Below the pieces are notes generated by a model, which saw nothing but the letters and a program-made list of their open reading frames with translations, was not told the DNA's origin and made no database searches. Below, piece by piece: positions 45,261 through 54,450 of a DNA stretch of 58,562 bases (positions are counted from its first letter, which is position 1; the number at the start of each line of letters is the position of its first letter). Source of the DNA: Phycisphaerales bacterium (GTDB lineage Bacteria; Planctomycetota; Phycisphaerae; Phycisphaerales; UBA1924); assembly GCA_022072615.1 (NCBI GenBank), contig JAJVHS010000097.1, positions 1 to 58,562 of the forward strand, in the 5' to 3' direction. The position numbers and the translations under genes were made by a program.

Positions 45261-45979
45261 ACCATCTGACCTGGGTCGGTCTCGCAAACCTGTTTCCTTC
45301 GGTCGCCCGACGTTGCGCATGCGAACCTCCGAGCCTGGAGGGAATGACCGGGGGGGTATCTCGCGCCTCTCCATCCACGATTCGGCGACGCGTTCCAGAC
45401 TGGGACAAGCAACGTCCGGCCGAGATCCGCTTGTGAGCGGCGGCACCTCGACCGCGTTCGGCGTCGTATCGGCGGTGGTCTGGCTGGCCGCCCGCCTCAA
45501 TCCGGCACTCAGGAACCGCCACATATCGCGGGAACCAGGTTTCCAGTTGAGCACTGGGTGTCTGCGTGGGACTCGGTGGTTCGGCCATCCTCGCAACGTT
45601 TGTGCTGGCGCACACTCTCGAGCCCCGAGACCCGACGACTTTCATCGCTCTAACCACCGCACCGGGTTGATGTCGGAACGGCCCTTGCACGGGAGTGGAT
45701 GATGGCCCACGCCCGGTTGCCGTGCGGGGCACGTTTGCGCGTCCGAAGCCTCTCCGGGGCGTCGCTCCGTTCGTCGCGCGCAAGGATCTTCCGCGGGAGC
45801 ATTTGCGCGACCCCTCCGAAGCCGATCGACGTCTGGGTTGAGGAGTTGTGGCAAACCAGGAGCAGAGAACGTGAATACGTGAACCTGTCCTCGATAAAGC
45901 AAACTTCCCTGTTCATCCGCGAAGATCGCACGGTGTAGCGTGAGGCGCGTGCTGAAGTGCGCAGTCTGGAGAACATCAG
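45261..45979. other. Intergenic region of about 720 bases without a convincing gene
   Basis: Short frames on both strands overlap here but none has domain-like sequence, a good ribosome site or a signal peptide. Base composition appears less GC-rich than in the respiratory region. No hairpin followed by T residues, tRNA or insertion-sequence end was recognised. It may hold the promoter of the large transglutaminase gene. Confidence 0.5.
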
Positions 45980-48900
45980 ATGATGTCTACCCACGTACCA
46001 GGGGTCGGCGGCGCAGCTCGTCCCGAAGCCTCGACTTTCGAGCGGCGGGCGGCTCGATTGATTCGAGCATCATTGTCACGCTGCCTTGTTCTCGCCGTGG
46101 TGGTTTTCACCAATGTCCCGTGCCGGGCACAGACATGCATCGGTATGGAGGACCTGGGGCCGCTGGGAGGCCACTCGACAACAGCACGGGGAGTATCAGC
46201 TGATGGCAGCGTCGTTGTCGGCCACTCGTATGACGAGCCGCACGCGTTCCGATGGACAGCGGCGGGTGGCATGCAGGACCTCGGAACACTCGGCGGCTGG
46301 GGGTCTTGGGCCCACGGCGTGTCGGCAGACGGCTCGGTTGTTGTTGGGATGGCGCAGGGCTCGTTCGACCGTGCGTTCCGTTGGACCGCTTCGAGCGGGA
46401 TGGTGGATCTCGGGACGCTCGGTGGGGCGCGATCTCACGCGTATGGCGTTTCGGGCGATGGCTCCGTGGTCGTGGGGTGGGCGTACAACTCCGACCAGAA
46501 AGCTCGTGCATTCCGCTGGAACGGAACCATGCAGGATCTGGGGACGCTTGGGGGAACCCATTCAGAGGCCCGAGCCGTCTCCGCGGACGGCCAGGTTGTG
46601 GTGGGGTATTCGACCACGGCGGCAGGGTTTCAGCGTGCGTTCCGATGGCAGGGCACGATGCAGGATCTCGGTACGCTTGGCGGTGTGGGGGCGCACGCCC
46701 ACGGAGTCTCTGCTGACGGCTCGGTTGTGGTCGGAGACTCAACCAATTCGTCGGGCGCTGTCCGAGCGTTCCGTTGGACGGCCGCCAGCGGAATGGAGGA
46801 CCTCGGAACGCTCGGCGGTTCTCGCTCCTATGCGGAGGGCGTGTCCGCTGACGGTTCGGTCGTGGTAGGACTTTCATTCAACACGAAAGAGGAGTTCCAC
46901 GCCTTTCGCTGGACGGCGTCGAATGGGATGCAGGACATCGGGACGCTGGGAGGCTATTCGTCGATGGCGCACGCCGTGTCCGCAAACGCGGGCACCATTG
47001 TGGGTGAATCAAGCGACGGTGCGGGAGCTACCCACGCTTTTCGATGGGCGGGCGTGATCCGAAGCGTCGATTCCAAGGATTCCGAGAACGAGCTTCATCA
47101 CCGGACACACCTGTACATCCTCTCCGAACTGCCAGGTGAGGACCAGTCACGCACAATCCTGCGTCGCGGCTCGAAACCATCACCTAACACCGGCACCGCG
47201 GACTTTGACGTCGTGGTCTGCGGGAACTTCGACCCGGCCCAGTACACTCTTTCATTCGAGGCCACGCACACGTTCGATGGAGCCCCGGCGGTGCGGGCAA
47301 TTGAGTTCTATGAGGGAGAAGTGCCCCAGGGCCAATGGGGCTGCACACTCGCAGGCCTCGGCGCGGTGGTGAATGGTGAACGCGTCGCCACCATGCGGGT
47401 GTTCGTGCCGGCCAATGCGCCGGTAGGCGAGTACACATTCCGAGCCGTCGCAGAAGACTCGACGGGGCAACGCCTGCAGGAGATGACGTTCGACCACCCT
47501 GTAGTGCTGCTTTTCAACCCGGCTGACCAAGACGACCTCGTGCACATTCCTGGAACGGCGGGGTTCGACGCGTACATCATGGACCAGTTTGCAGACTTGT
47601 GGATCGGAACCGGCAAGTCGCGTCAATCGAGTCGATGGGCGCTGGCTCAGTTCGATGAGTGCGTTTTCCTATCGAGCATGGAGCTGATCAAGGGACTCGG
47701 GTCCGCCGCCAGAGCCAGCCCGGCCGCGGTGATCGCCCATCTTTCCAGGAAGCTGCCCGCGCATGGCGGTGGTTCCGTACTGGAAGGCAGGTGGGCGGAA
47801 TGTCCCGAAACGATGTCCGCGGCTGAGTGCCTTGACTATCTCAAGAACGTCGCGTTTGAGGGAGGTACGGTTCCCGGGAACTGGACGGGAAGCGATGAGA
47901 TCTACGAGATCTATCGCGCCAACAACTGGGCAACAGTCAAGTACGGCCAGTGCTGGGTATTCGCGGGTCTGCTGACTTCAAGCCTGCGTTCTCTGGGGAT
48001 TCCCACCCGGCCTGTTTCAAACTACGAATCTGCAGTCGACCATACCCCATTCGACGGTATCGCCCACGTGTGCTACCGGCTGCAGCCAGCCACGGGGCGT
48101 TGGCAGCCCGTGGCGGGTATGGACTCGGTCTGGGAGTTTCATGTGTGGTGCGAATCCTGGATTGGCAGCCAGTGGCATGTGGCCGATGGGACTTACGGCC
48201 TCGGCGCCATCCCGGTCAGCAAAGTGAAGTCCGGGGACCACTCCGGTGACCTCCACACGGCGTTCGTCATCGCAGAAGTTGACGCGAGGTGCTGGGAGGG
48301 CGTCTACAACGAAGCAACATCGGAATGTGAGTATCCTGATCCGGCAATGGACCCGTATTACGACACGCGCGTAGGTCGTCACATCACGACCAAGGCTGCG
48401 GACTCGGAGACCGGCGAGGATATCACAAAGGACTACAAGACCCCGGAAACCACGGACGACCCGCGGCAGTGGTCGTCGGTCAGAGTGACCACCGCGGCAG
48501 ACATCCAGATGGGCGAGTCCATCGACGGAGTTGTGGAGATCACCAACGGCGACGGTGTGCCGCGTGACTTCCTCTGCTACGTCTTTGTGCTCTCGATCGG
48601 TCAGGATGGGGGGCGGATGGGCGGGTTGCTTGGCCCGGTCACCGAACTGCGCACCATCGGTCCGCACGAGACGGGCGTAGTCCTGTTCTCCGTCCCATGG
48701 GAAGACATCCGGCCGTGGCTCAGGTTTTCAGACACCGTGCAAGCCGAAACGGTGGTGACGCGGATTGGCGACGAACAGAAGTGGTTCCGTCCGAGGCTGG
48801 TGCGTGTGAGGGGCCTGCCGGTACAGATCACGATGGACCCCGCCGATCGGATTCCTCTTGGCGAGCAGACTGTCGCCACGATTCGTTATCACAACCCGCT

Positions 48901-49297
48901 CGGGACGCCGCTCCCGAATTCGCGCCTTGCGCTGTCCAGCAGCGCCGGATTGCTGATCGGGGGCTCGACCCGTACCGAGACCGTTCTCTTGGGCGATCTC
49001 GTGCCTGGCGCCTCGGGTATGCTGGAGCGAACCCTGGTGGGGATCGCCGAGGGGCCGCACGGACTGATAGCAACGTTTTCCGCCGATGACACCGTGCCCG
49101 GCAATGATGTCGAGCCGCTGACGGTCGGCCTGTGCCCGTCGGATTTCGACAGGTCGGGCTTTGTGGACACCGACGACTTCACGGCGTTCGTCCTTGCCTT
49201 CGAGGCCGGGACGGACGACGCGGACGTGGACGGGAGCGGCTTCGTCGATACCGACGATTTCACGTACTTCGTGATCGCCTTCGAGGCGGGGTGCTGA
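45980..49297 (+). CDS. HAF-repeat protein fused to an animal-type transglutaminase, with dockerin-like tail
   Basis: A 1105-residue exported protein (hydrophobic leader about 30-50). Residues 56-360 are seven HAF repeats. Residues about 370-520 resemble the transglutaminase N-terminal sandwich (HHRTHLYILSE, VPANAPVGEYTFRA, VVLLFNPADQDDLVHI). The core has GRW (Trp605), VKYGQCWVFAGLL with Cys658, LGIPTRPVSNYESAVDH, VWEFHVWCESW with His721 and WHVADGTYG with Asp736. VKSGDHSGDLHTAFVIAEVDA and VGRHITTKAADSETGEDITKDYK match vertebrate transglutaminase 2 as I remember it. Two beta domains follow (about 825-1045), then CPSDFDRSGFVDTDDF and DVDGSGFVDTDDF, Ca-binding dockerin-like repeats. It should cross-link proteins through Gln-Lys bonds outside the cell or at its surface. 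Activity is inferred. Confidence 0.88.
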   Translation: MMSTHVPGVGGAARPEASTFERRAARLIRASLSRCLVLAVVVFTNVPCRAQTCIGMEDLGPLGGHSTTARGVSADGSVVVGHSYDEPHAFRWTAAGGMQDLGTLGGWGSWAHGVSADGSVVVGMAQGSFDRAFRWTASSGMVDLGTLGGARSHAYGVSGDGSVVVGWAYNSDQKARAFRWNGTMQDLGTLGGTHSEARAVSADGQVVVGYSTTAAGFQRAFRWQGTMQDLGTLGGVGAHAHGVSADGSVVVGDSTNSSGAVRAFRWTAASGMEDLGTLGGSRSYAEGVSADGSVVVGLSFNTKEEFHAFRWTASNGMQDIGTLGGYSSMAHAVSANAGTIVGESSDGAGATHAFRWAGVIRSVDSKDSENELHHRTHLYILSELPGEDQSRTILRRGSKPSPNTGTADFDVVVCGNFDPAQYTLSFEATHTFDGAPAVRAIEFYEGEVPQGQWGCTLAGLGAVVNGERVATMRVFVPANAPVGEYTFRAVAEDSTGQRLQEMTFDHPVVLLFNPADQDDLVHIPGTAGFDAYIMDQFADLWIGTGKSRQSSRWALAQFDECVFLSSMELIKGLGSAARASPAAVIAHLSRKLPAHGGGSVLEGRWAECPETMSAAECLDYLKNVAFEGGTVPGNWTGSDEIYEIYRANNWATVKYGQCWVFAGLLTSSLRSLGIPTRPVSNYESAVDHTPFDGIAHVCYRLQPATGRWQPVAGMDSVWEFHVWCESWIGSQWHVADGTYGLGAIPVSKVKSGDHSGDLHTAFVIAEVDARCWEGVYNEATSECEYPDPAMDPYYDTRVGRHITTKAADSETGEDITKDYKTPETTDDPRQWSSVRVTTAADIQMGESIDGVVEITNGDGVPRDFLCYVFVLSIGQDGGRMGGLLGPVTELRTIGPHETGVVLFSVPWEDIRPWLRFSDTVQAETVVTRIGDEQKWFRPRLVRVRGLPVQITMDPADRIPLGEQTVATIRYHNPLGTPLPNSRLALSSSAGLLIGGSTRTETVLLGDLVPGASGMLERTLVGIAEGPHGLIATFSADDTVPGNDVEPLTVGLCPSDFDRSGFVDTDDFTAFVLAFEAGTDDADVDGSGFVDTDDFTYFVIAFEAGC
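46145..47055 (+). repeat. Seven tandem HAF repeats within the transglutaminase gene
   Basis: Each unit is about 43 codons and reads MQDLGTLGG, then GVSADGSVVVG, then AFRWT. The units are well conserved with each other at DNA level too (for example GTCTCTGCTGACGGCTCGGT-like words recur), so the array could expand or contract. HAF repeats resemble beta-propeller blades; seven units would fit a seven-bladed propeller. Confidence 0.85.
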
Positions 49298-49324
49298 ATC
49301 TCGCAACGGCACAGGGATCACTCC

Positions 49325-49351
49325 CGGCCCGGCCCCTCGCCGGGCCGTTTT
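49325..49351 (+). terminator. Rho-independent terminator of the transglutaminase gene
   Basis: A 9-bp GC stem (49325-49333 with 49339-49347) with a 5-base loop is followed by TTTT. It lies 28 bases after the stop of the 1105-residue gene. Confidence 0.75.
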
Positions 49352-49716
49352 CGCTGTCCATGGCCGTTTCCCCTGCGAAACTTGAAGCGGGCGGGCTCAC
49401 GCGCTCCAGTTCGCGAGCGTCGGGCCGGAACTGGCCTGAACGGGCCGATCACGGCCTATCAAAGAAAAAACGCTAATCACGTGGCGCGATCCTCGCGCGG
49501 TATCCGCGATGTTCTGCGGGGAGAGCGATGGCGCTGTCCCTGGTGTTGAATGATCAGCACCGGTGACGCAAAGGACTTGCATGCCCGCCCGCTCCCGCTG
49601 GCCGGCGCGGCACCATCGCATCTTCCGCGTTGTATCCACACTCGCACCGTCCATCGAATCCACGCCGAGCCGCGATCACGCCAGACGCGGCAACGCCAAG
49701 CAAGGGAACGAACACC
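49352..49716. other. Intergenic region before the PEP-CTERM-like protein gene
   Basis: About 365 bases with no convincing gene. An A-rich stretch (CAAAGAAAAAACGC near 49460) is the only marked feature. The long reading frames across it look like shadows. It presumably contains the promoter of the gene at 49717. Confidence 0.4.
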
Positions 49717-51891
49717 GTGAATCGCAACCATCAAAGCTCCATTGCATCGCCTCGGAACCGGTCTTCTCGGTCGATCGTTCAACTCGCTCTCGTGGCCGGG
49801 TTGTGCGGCTCGGTCGCGGCCAGCCGCGCGGCGGCGGACGAGTACTGGTGGATCGGTGGCAGCGGCGTGTGGAGCGACGTGTCGAACTGGTTCCCCGGGA
49901 GTGTGCCCGGGCTGTCCTCCCCGTACACCGACGTCATACGCATTGGCAACGTGCCCGATGTCGCCAACCACACCGTCCTGCTCGATCATCCAGCGGGCGG
50001 GGGCGCGATGGCGTACGGCGAGCTCCACATCTCCAACGGCATGACCCTGGATGCCAACAACCGCGAGCTCGGCACGCTCACGGGGTTCACGTCCATCACC
50101 GGCGCCAACAGCCGGATCATTCTCCGACCGAGCGCGGGGCCCAATTTCCACGACATGACCTCCGCCACGATGCTGCTCGGAGCGGGCGCCCAGTTCGACA
50201 TGCGGCTTGGGTCGCGCCTCCGGTCCAGTGTTGTTTCCTCGTCGGGACTCTTCTCGGGGCGCGGCACGATCCACCTGCAGGGCTTCGCCGCCGACGGCGC
50301 CACCTTCTCCAACAACGGATCCATCACGGGGTTGGATACCGGCGGTCTGGTCTTCATCCAGGAGAGCACCGGTCGCATGGACCTCGACGGTCTTTCGGGC
50401 AATGGTCAGCTCAACATGATCGCCCCCTTCAGCCAGCTGACGTTCGAGGGCGACGCGCTCACCGACGCCTTCAGCGGCACCGTCTTCATCGGATCGGGCG
50501 GCCTGCTCACCATGAACATGGCAAACGGCTGGAGCGCCGACGCAAACAGCACGTTCAACGTCTCCAGCAGCATCGCCGGGGCGGCGGCACAGATCGACGG
50601 CGGGCATCTCACCTTCGGCGGTGATCTGAACATCGGCGGCTCGCACGGTGCGCTCCGCGTGCTGGCCGATGCGACTCTCGGGGCGACCGCGGACGTGCTG
50701 GTCGGCACCAACGACACCCTTGAACTCGACGGCGACACGACCGTCCAGGGCGGGACCTATCTCGTGTCGCAAGGCGGGCTGATTCGCTTCGACGGGCACG
50801 CCACGATGCGGGGCGGCAGCTTCACCACGCCATCCGACGACGCCGCCGATGGCTCGGTCGACTTCGCCGGCCCGACCACGTGGAACGGCACGGTGAACTT
50901 CTCCGGGGCGGCGCGGCAGCTCGGCAGCGCCACTGTCTCCGGGCCCACCGTCATCAACGCCGGCGTGTTCGGCATGGACGGCGTGGGCAGCACCGTCTGG
51001 AACATCAACCACGGGCTCACCATCAACGCTGATGCCATCCGCTCCACCGGAACCAACGGGTTCACGGGCGAGATGAATATTGCCGGCGGCTTCTTCGGCC
51101 GGGTGACCATGAACCTCAACGACAGCAGCTCCTGGAGCATGCTCGGCACGATGAATCTGTCCGGCGATGCGACGATCTACGTCACCCGGGTCGCCGGCGA
51201 CCGCATGGCTCTGAACGGCGATCTCAACGTCACCGCGGGCCGCGTCCAGATTTCCTCGGACGTTGTTGCCAGTTCGCTCGCGTCCATCCATGTGGGTCCC
51301 ACCTCGGCGGCCCTGCGCTTCTCGGGTGTCACAAGCATGGTCGGTGACATGGACTTCTCCGGAGACGGCGCGATCGTGAACGGAACAACCGGGTCGATGC
51401 GGATCTGGAGCGGAGCCGACCTCGGCGGGTTGGGGCTGATCAACAGCGGGGAACTCGAGCTGGGGCTTTTCGGATCGTCGGTCGCCGCCGCGCTCGTGAC
51501 GGTCGACCGCTTCGCGAACGCATCGACAGGCGTCTGGCATGTCGACCTTGGCGGCTACCTCCCGGGCACCGAGCACGACCGGCTCCGCGTCAGCGGCCCG
51601 GGCGGGGCGACGCTCGATGGTCAACTGCTCGTCTCGCTCGCGGATCTCGGCGCCGGCGTGTTCACCCCGAGCATCGGTGATGTATTCACTATTGTCTCGT
51701 CGGTCGGAAGCGTGACCGGTACGTTCACGAACGACCCCCTGACGCACGTGAACGGGCTTACCTACGAATGGACCGTGCTCTACAACGCCAACAGCGTCGC
51801 GCTCCGCCTCGACGCCATCGTGCCTGCTCCTGGAAGCATCGCCCTGGTCGGGCTGGCGGCCCTGATCGCCGGGCGCCGGCGGCGTCCATGA
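49717..51891 (+). CDS. Large secreted repeat protein with PEP-CTERM-like sorting tail
   Basis: A 724-residue protein. The GTG start at 49717 gives a signal peptide (QLALVAGLCGSVAASRAAA, about residues 22-40). The mature part begins DEYWWIGGSGVWSDVSNWFPG, the entry motif of autotransporter-like or G-N-W repeat proteins. It continues as Gly/Ser/Thr-rich beta-strand repeats similar to pectate-lyase-like or adhesin passengers. The end VPAPGSIALVGLAALIAGRRRRP combines a PAP motif, a hydrophobic helix and an Arg cluster, as in PEP-CTERM sorting signals processed by exosortase. Cell-surface or matrix role likely. No exosortase gene is in the window. A longer start at 49630 is possible but does not improve the leader. 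Confidence 0.82.
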   Translation: MNRNHQSSIASPRNRSSRSIVQLALVAGLCGSVAASRAAADEYWWIGGSGVWSDVSNWFPGSVPGLSSPYTDVIRIGNVPDVANHTVLLDHPAGGGAMAYGELHISNGMTLDANNRELGTLTGFTSITGANSRIILRPSAGPNFHDMTSATMLLGAGAQFDMRLGSRLRSSVVSSSGLFSGRGTIHLQGFAADGATFSNNGSITGLDTGGLVFIQESTGRMDLDGLSGNGQLNMIAPFSQLTFEGDALTDAFSGTVFIGSGGLLTMNMANGWSADANSTFNVSSSIAGAAAQIDGGHLTFGGDLNIGGSHGALRVLADATLGATADVLVGTNDTLELDGDTTVQGGTYLVSQGGLIRFDGHATMRGGSFTTPSDDAADGSVDFAGPTTWNGTVNFSGAARQLGSATVSGPTVINAGVFGMDGVGSTVWNINHGLTINADAIRSTGTNGFTGEMNIAGGFFGRVTMNLNDSSSWSMLGTMNLSGDATIYVTRVAGDRMALNGDLNVTAGRVQISSDVVASSLASIHVGPTSAALRFSGVTSMVGDMDFSGDGAIVNGTTGSMRIWSGADLGGLGLINSGELELGLFGSSVAAALVTVDRFANASTGVWHVDLGGYLPGTEHDRLRVSGPGGATLDGQLLVSLADLGAGVFTPSIGDVFTIVSSVGSVTGTFTNDPLTHVNGLTYEWTVLYNANSVALRLDAIVPAPGSIALVGLAALIAGRRRRP

Positions 51892-52026
51892 CCGATTACG
51901 GCAACGTCGCGCGTGATGGAGGGGAGCGCCGCGACGGCCTCCGTGATGTCAACCACGGGCGTCACAATCATCGAACGTTCCGGCCCGCGTGCAGCCCGCG
52001 GGCATTCTCCGCGAGAGTTGCACGTG

Positions 52027-52995
52027 ATGACCGACCCTGCCCGCCATCTTTCCCGCTGCCCAGCGTCGATCTGGGGCGTGTTCTCGGCTGCAATGCTGCT
52101 CGCCGGGTGCGACGGTTCTCAACAGGAGACGCCGCAGCGACCGGCGGGCGTCCGTGATCCGGCCGCCTCTGCCAGCAGTGGCGACGCGACCCATCGGCGG
52201 GAGATCAGGTTCATCGTTGATGGGCTCGAGTTCGATGCCGTCATTGACGCGCCGGACACCGCTCGAGCGAATCGCTGGGGCGTGCTGCTCATCGGGGGCG
52301 GCCTGGGAAACGACATTGACTGGACTACCCCTGGGAGGATCGATAACGCGGGCCAGTCCATGCAGATGACGATCACCGGCGAAACGCACGCCGACGCCCC
52401 GCTCCTGAGCGCTGCGTTGACACGACTGGGCTGCGTCGTCTTCCGTTGGAGCACAATCGCTCGGGGCGATCCGCTGGCCGACCAGTGGCCCATACGGGCC
52501 ACGCCGCGCACGCCGGCGGAACTGCTCGCCCAGACGCGGGGCGCACTCGCCGCTCTGCGTGGGAGCGGCCTGGTCGACCACGATCGCATCATCCTGGTCG
52601 GGCACAGCCTTGGTGCTGCCCGTGCGTGCACGGTCGCGAGCGATGATGCGGGCGTGAGGGCATTGGTGCTCCTCTCACCCGCGTACTTCATCCGCACCGA
52701 ATCGACTCCGCGTTCGTTCATGGAGTCCGGCATGATGCACGGCGCGGACGTGCTCCGCGAGCGACAGATTTCTTGCCTGATTCTGCTCGGCTCGCTCGAC
52801 ACGTCGCGAGCGGTCAACGGCGGGGCAATCCTTTCCCTTGCCGGCGCACCAGGGTACAAGCATGTGAACATCACGATGTGCGAAGGCATGGGGCACCACC
52901 TGGGACCCGAGCGCGGCGGGCAGATCGGTCCGATCGATCCTTCAGTGCTCGGTATCACCGCTGAGTGGATCGGGGCCGTTGCCCAGTCGCGGTGA
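52027..52995 (+). CDS. Alpha/beta-hydrolase-fold lipoprotein
   Basis: A 322-residue protein with lipobox LLAGC at about residue 28, so lipid-anchored. The fold is an alpha/beta hydrolase: GVLLIGGGLGNDIDW near the oxyanion region, nucleophile elbow ILVGHSLGAARA with the Ser, a candidate Asp in LLGSLDTSRA, and a C-terminal His in CEGMGHHLGPE. Activity is likely esterase or peptidase-like; the substrate is unknown. The start is set at ATG 52027, after which the signal peptide follows; the frame is open further upstream to 51913. It overlaps the reading frame, but not the chosen start, of the next gene. Confidence 0.83.
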   Translation: MTDPARHLSRCPASIWGVFSAAMLLAGCDGSQQETPQRPAGVRDPAASASSGDATHRREIRFIVDGLEFDAVIDAPDTARANRWGVLLIGGGLGNDIDWTTPGRIDNAGQSMQMTITGETHADAPLLSAALTRLGCVVFRWSTIARGDPLADQWPIRATPRTPAELLAQTRGALAALRGSGLVDHDRIILVGHSLGAARACTVASDDAGVRALVLLSPAYFIRTESTPRSFMESGMMHGADVLRERQISCLILLGSLDTSRAVNGGAILSLAGAPGYKHVNITMCEGMGHHLGPERGGQIGPIDPSVLGITAEWIGAVAQSR

Positions 52996-53113
52996 TCCGG
53001 CTGTCGCGACACGGTTGCCGGGCACTCGTCGCAGAATGCGTGGCGCGAAGCGACGACGGACTCCGCGTCCTGTGGCACCCGAGTTTCACCTCGGGATACC
53101 GAAGGAGATTCCC

Positions 53114-54340
53114 ATGCCGTCGATGACTCACGCCCCGAGATCATGCCGCAGACTCCCGACCACCTCGGCCGCCGTCAGCGTGGGCGCGGTCGTGGCGATC
53201 GCACTCAGCTCCAGTCAGGTTCTCGCACAGGAGTGCACGTTGGGCGTGCGAGCCGCGCCCAACGTGATCTACGCCGGTCAGAGCGCTGGAGTGGACCTGC
53301 TCGCTCACTTCCCGTCGAACATGTACGCGTTCGCCTCGGCCCAGTTTGACGTGCACGCGACGCTGCCCGCGTGGACGTTCGCCTCTTCGGGTGTGGTCGC
53401 CGGCTCCGACGTGCTCGGGATGGACGTGTGGCAGACTCATGCACCGCAGACGGGGACCTTTGCCGACCCCGCCAATCCGTTTCCGGTCTGGCGCGGCGCG
53501 TTCACGCCGAACACAAGCAAGCCCGTGCTCGTCGAGATCGCGGCGGATCCATCGGCGATGGCGGTGTACCCGAACCGGTTGACGCCGTCGTGGGTGCTGG
53601 GCGTGGTCAGGGGCGACAGCGACTGGATCCTCGTCAACCCCTTGCCGGTCGGCCGATGGGTCGCGGCACCCGGGCCAGGGACCCAGGTCCACACGGGCGA
53701 CGACGTCATCGTCGATGGTCGGATCATCACGGGCGAGAATCCCGCGGGACCTGTCCGCATCGGGTTGTTGCTGCCGGCCGTTCAGAAAGTCGGCGAGTCA
53801 GTGATGCGGGTGCGCTTTGATGATCGGCCCGAGTCATTCGCCGCGACCGTGGACCTGCCAACCCGTCCCGGTGAGCAACTCGCGCTCAACTTCACGAGAG
53901 CGGACTGGCCGCAAGCCAGCGACGAGCGTGTCTACCGCCTCTCCGCGGACCTGGGAAGCGGCGACCGCACGCCGATTCGCTTCGAAGGGTTCCTGGGCGG
54001 GGTGCGTGTCGCCGCGGGCGAACTGGACTCCGAGCGTGCTCCGCTGTGGGTTGATCGTGTGCCGGAGGAAATCCGCGTCGGTGCCCGTCCGGTGCGGACG
54101 CGTGGCGGATACCAGTTGGAGACGGTGCTCGTGAGTTCCTACCAGACCGGCGGGCACGCCTCGGCGCCGGCCCGGTTGTTCCTCGCCAACGGGAGCATCA
54201 TCGAGATCGACCGGCTCCGCGTGAGCGCCACGCGACCGGCCTCAAGCAACAACCTCAAGCAACTCGGGCTGGGATGCCACGTCCTCGAGGCGTCAGGCGT
54301 GCGGAGCATGACCGTCGTGCCGGTACAGCCCCCGCGGTGA
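53114..54340 (+). CDS. Secreted protein with fragments of the DUF1559 signature
   Basis: A 408-residue protein. AAGGAG before ATG 53114 and a signal peptide ending VLA-Q (about residue 40) fix the start. The first half begins CTLGVRAAPNVIYAGQSAGVDLLAHFP, a cohesin-like or carbohydrate-binding type beta domain. Two short segments are odd: IGLLLPAVQKVGESVMR (about residue 217) and ASSNNLKQLGLGCH (about 378). They copy, in order, the two halves of the planctomycete DUF1559 pseudopilin signature but are separated by some 150 residues and lack the pilin N-terminus. The role is unknown; an extracellular structural protein is likely. Confidence 0.75.
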   Translation: MPSMTHAPRSCRRLPTTSAAVSVGAVVAIALSSSQVLAQECTLGVRAAPNVIYAGQSAGVDLLAHFPSNMYAFASAQFDVHATLPAWTFASSGVVAGSDVLGMDVWQTHAPQTGTFADPANPFPVWRGAFTPNTSKPVLVEIAADPSAMAVYPNRLTPSWVLGVVRGDSDWILVNPLPVGRWVAAPGPGTQVHTGDDVIVDGRIITGENPAGPVRIGLLLPAVQKVGESVMRVRFDDRPESFAATVDLPTRPGEQLALNFTRADWPQASDERVYRLSADLGSGDRTPIRFEGFLGGVRVAAGELDSERAPLWVDRVPEEIRVGARPVRTRGGYQLETVLVSSYQTGGHASAPARLFLANGSIIEIDRLRVSATRPASSNNLKQLGLGCHVLEASGVRSMTVVPVQPPR

Positions 54341-54450
54341 CCGCCCGACGGAGAGCTTCTCACTACACGGGGGCCGGCGATGCACTTGCCGGCTCCCTCT
54401 CGTTCGCAGGTAAGGAACGCGCTTTTGCGGTACCATTTTGAGATCCAGCC

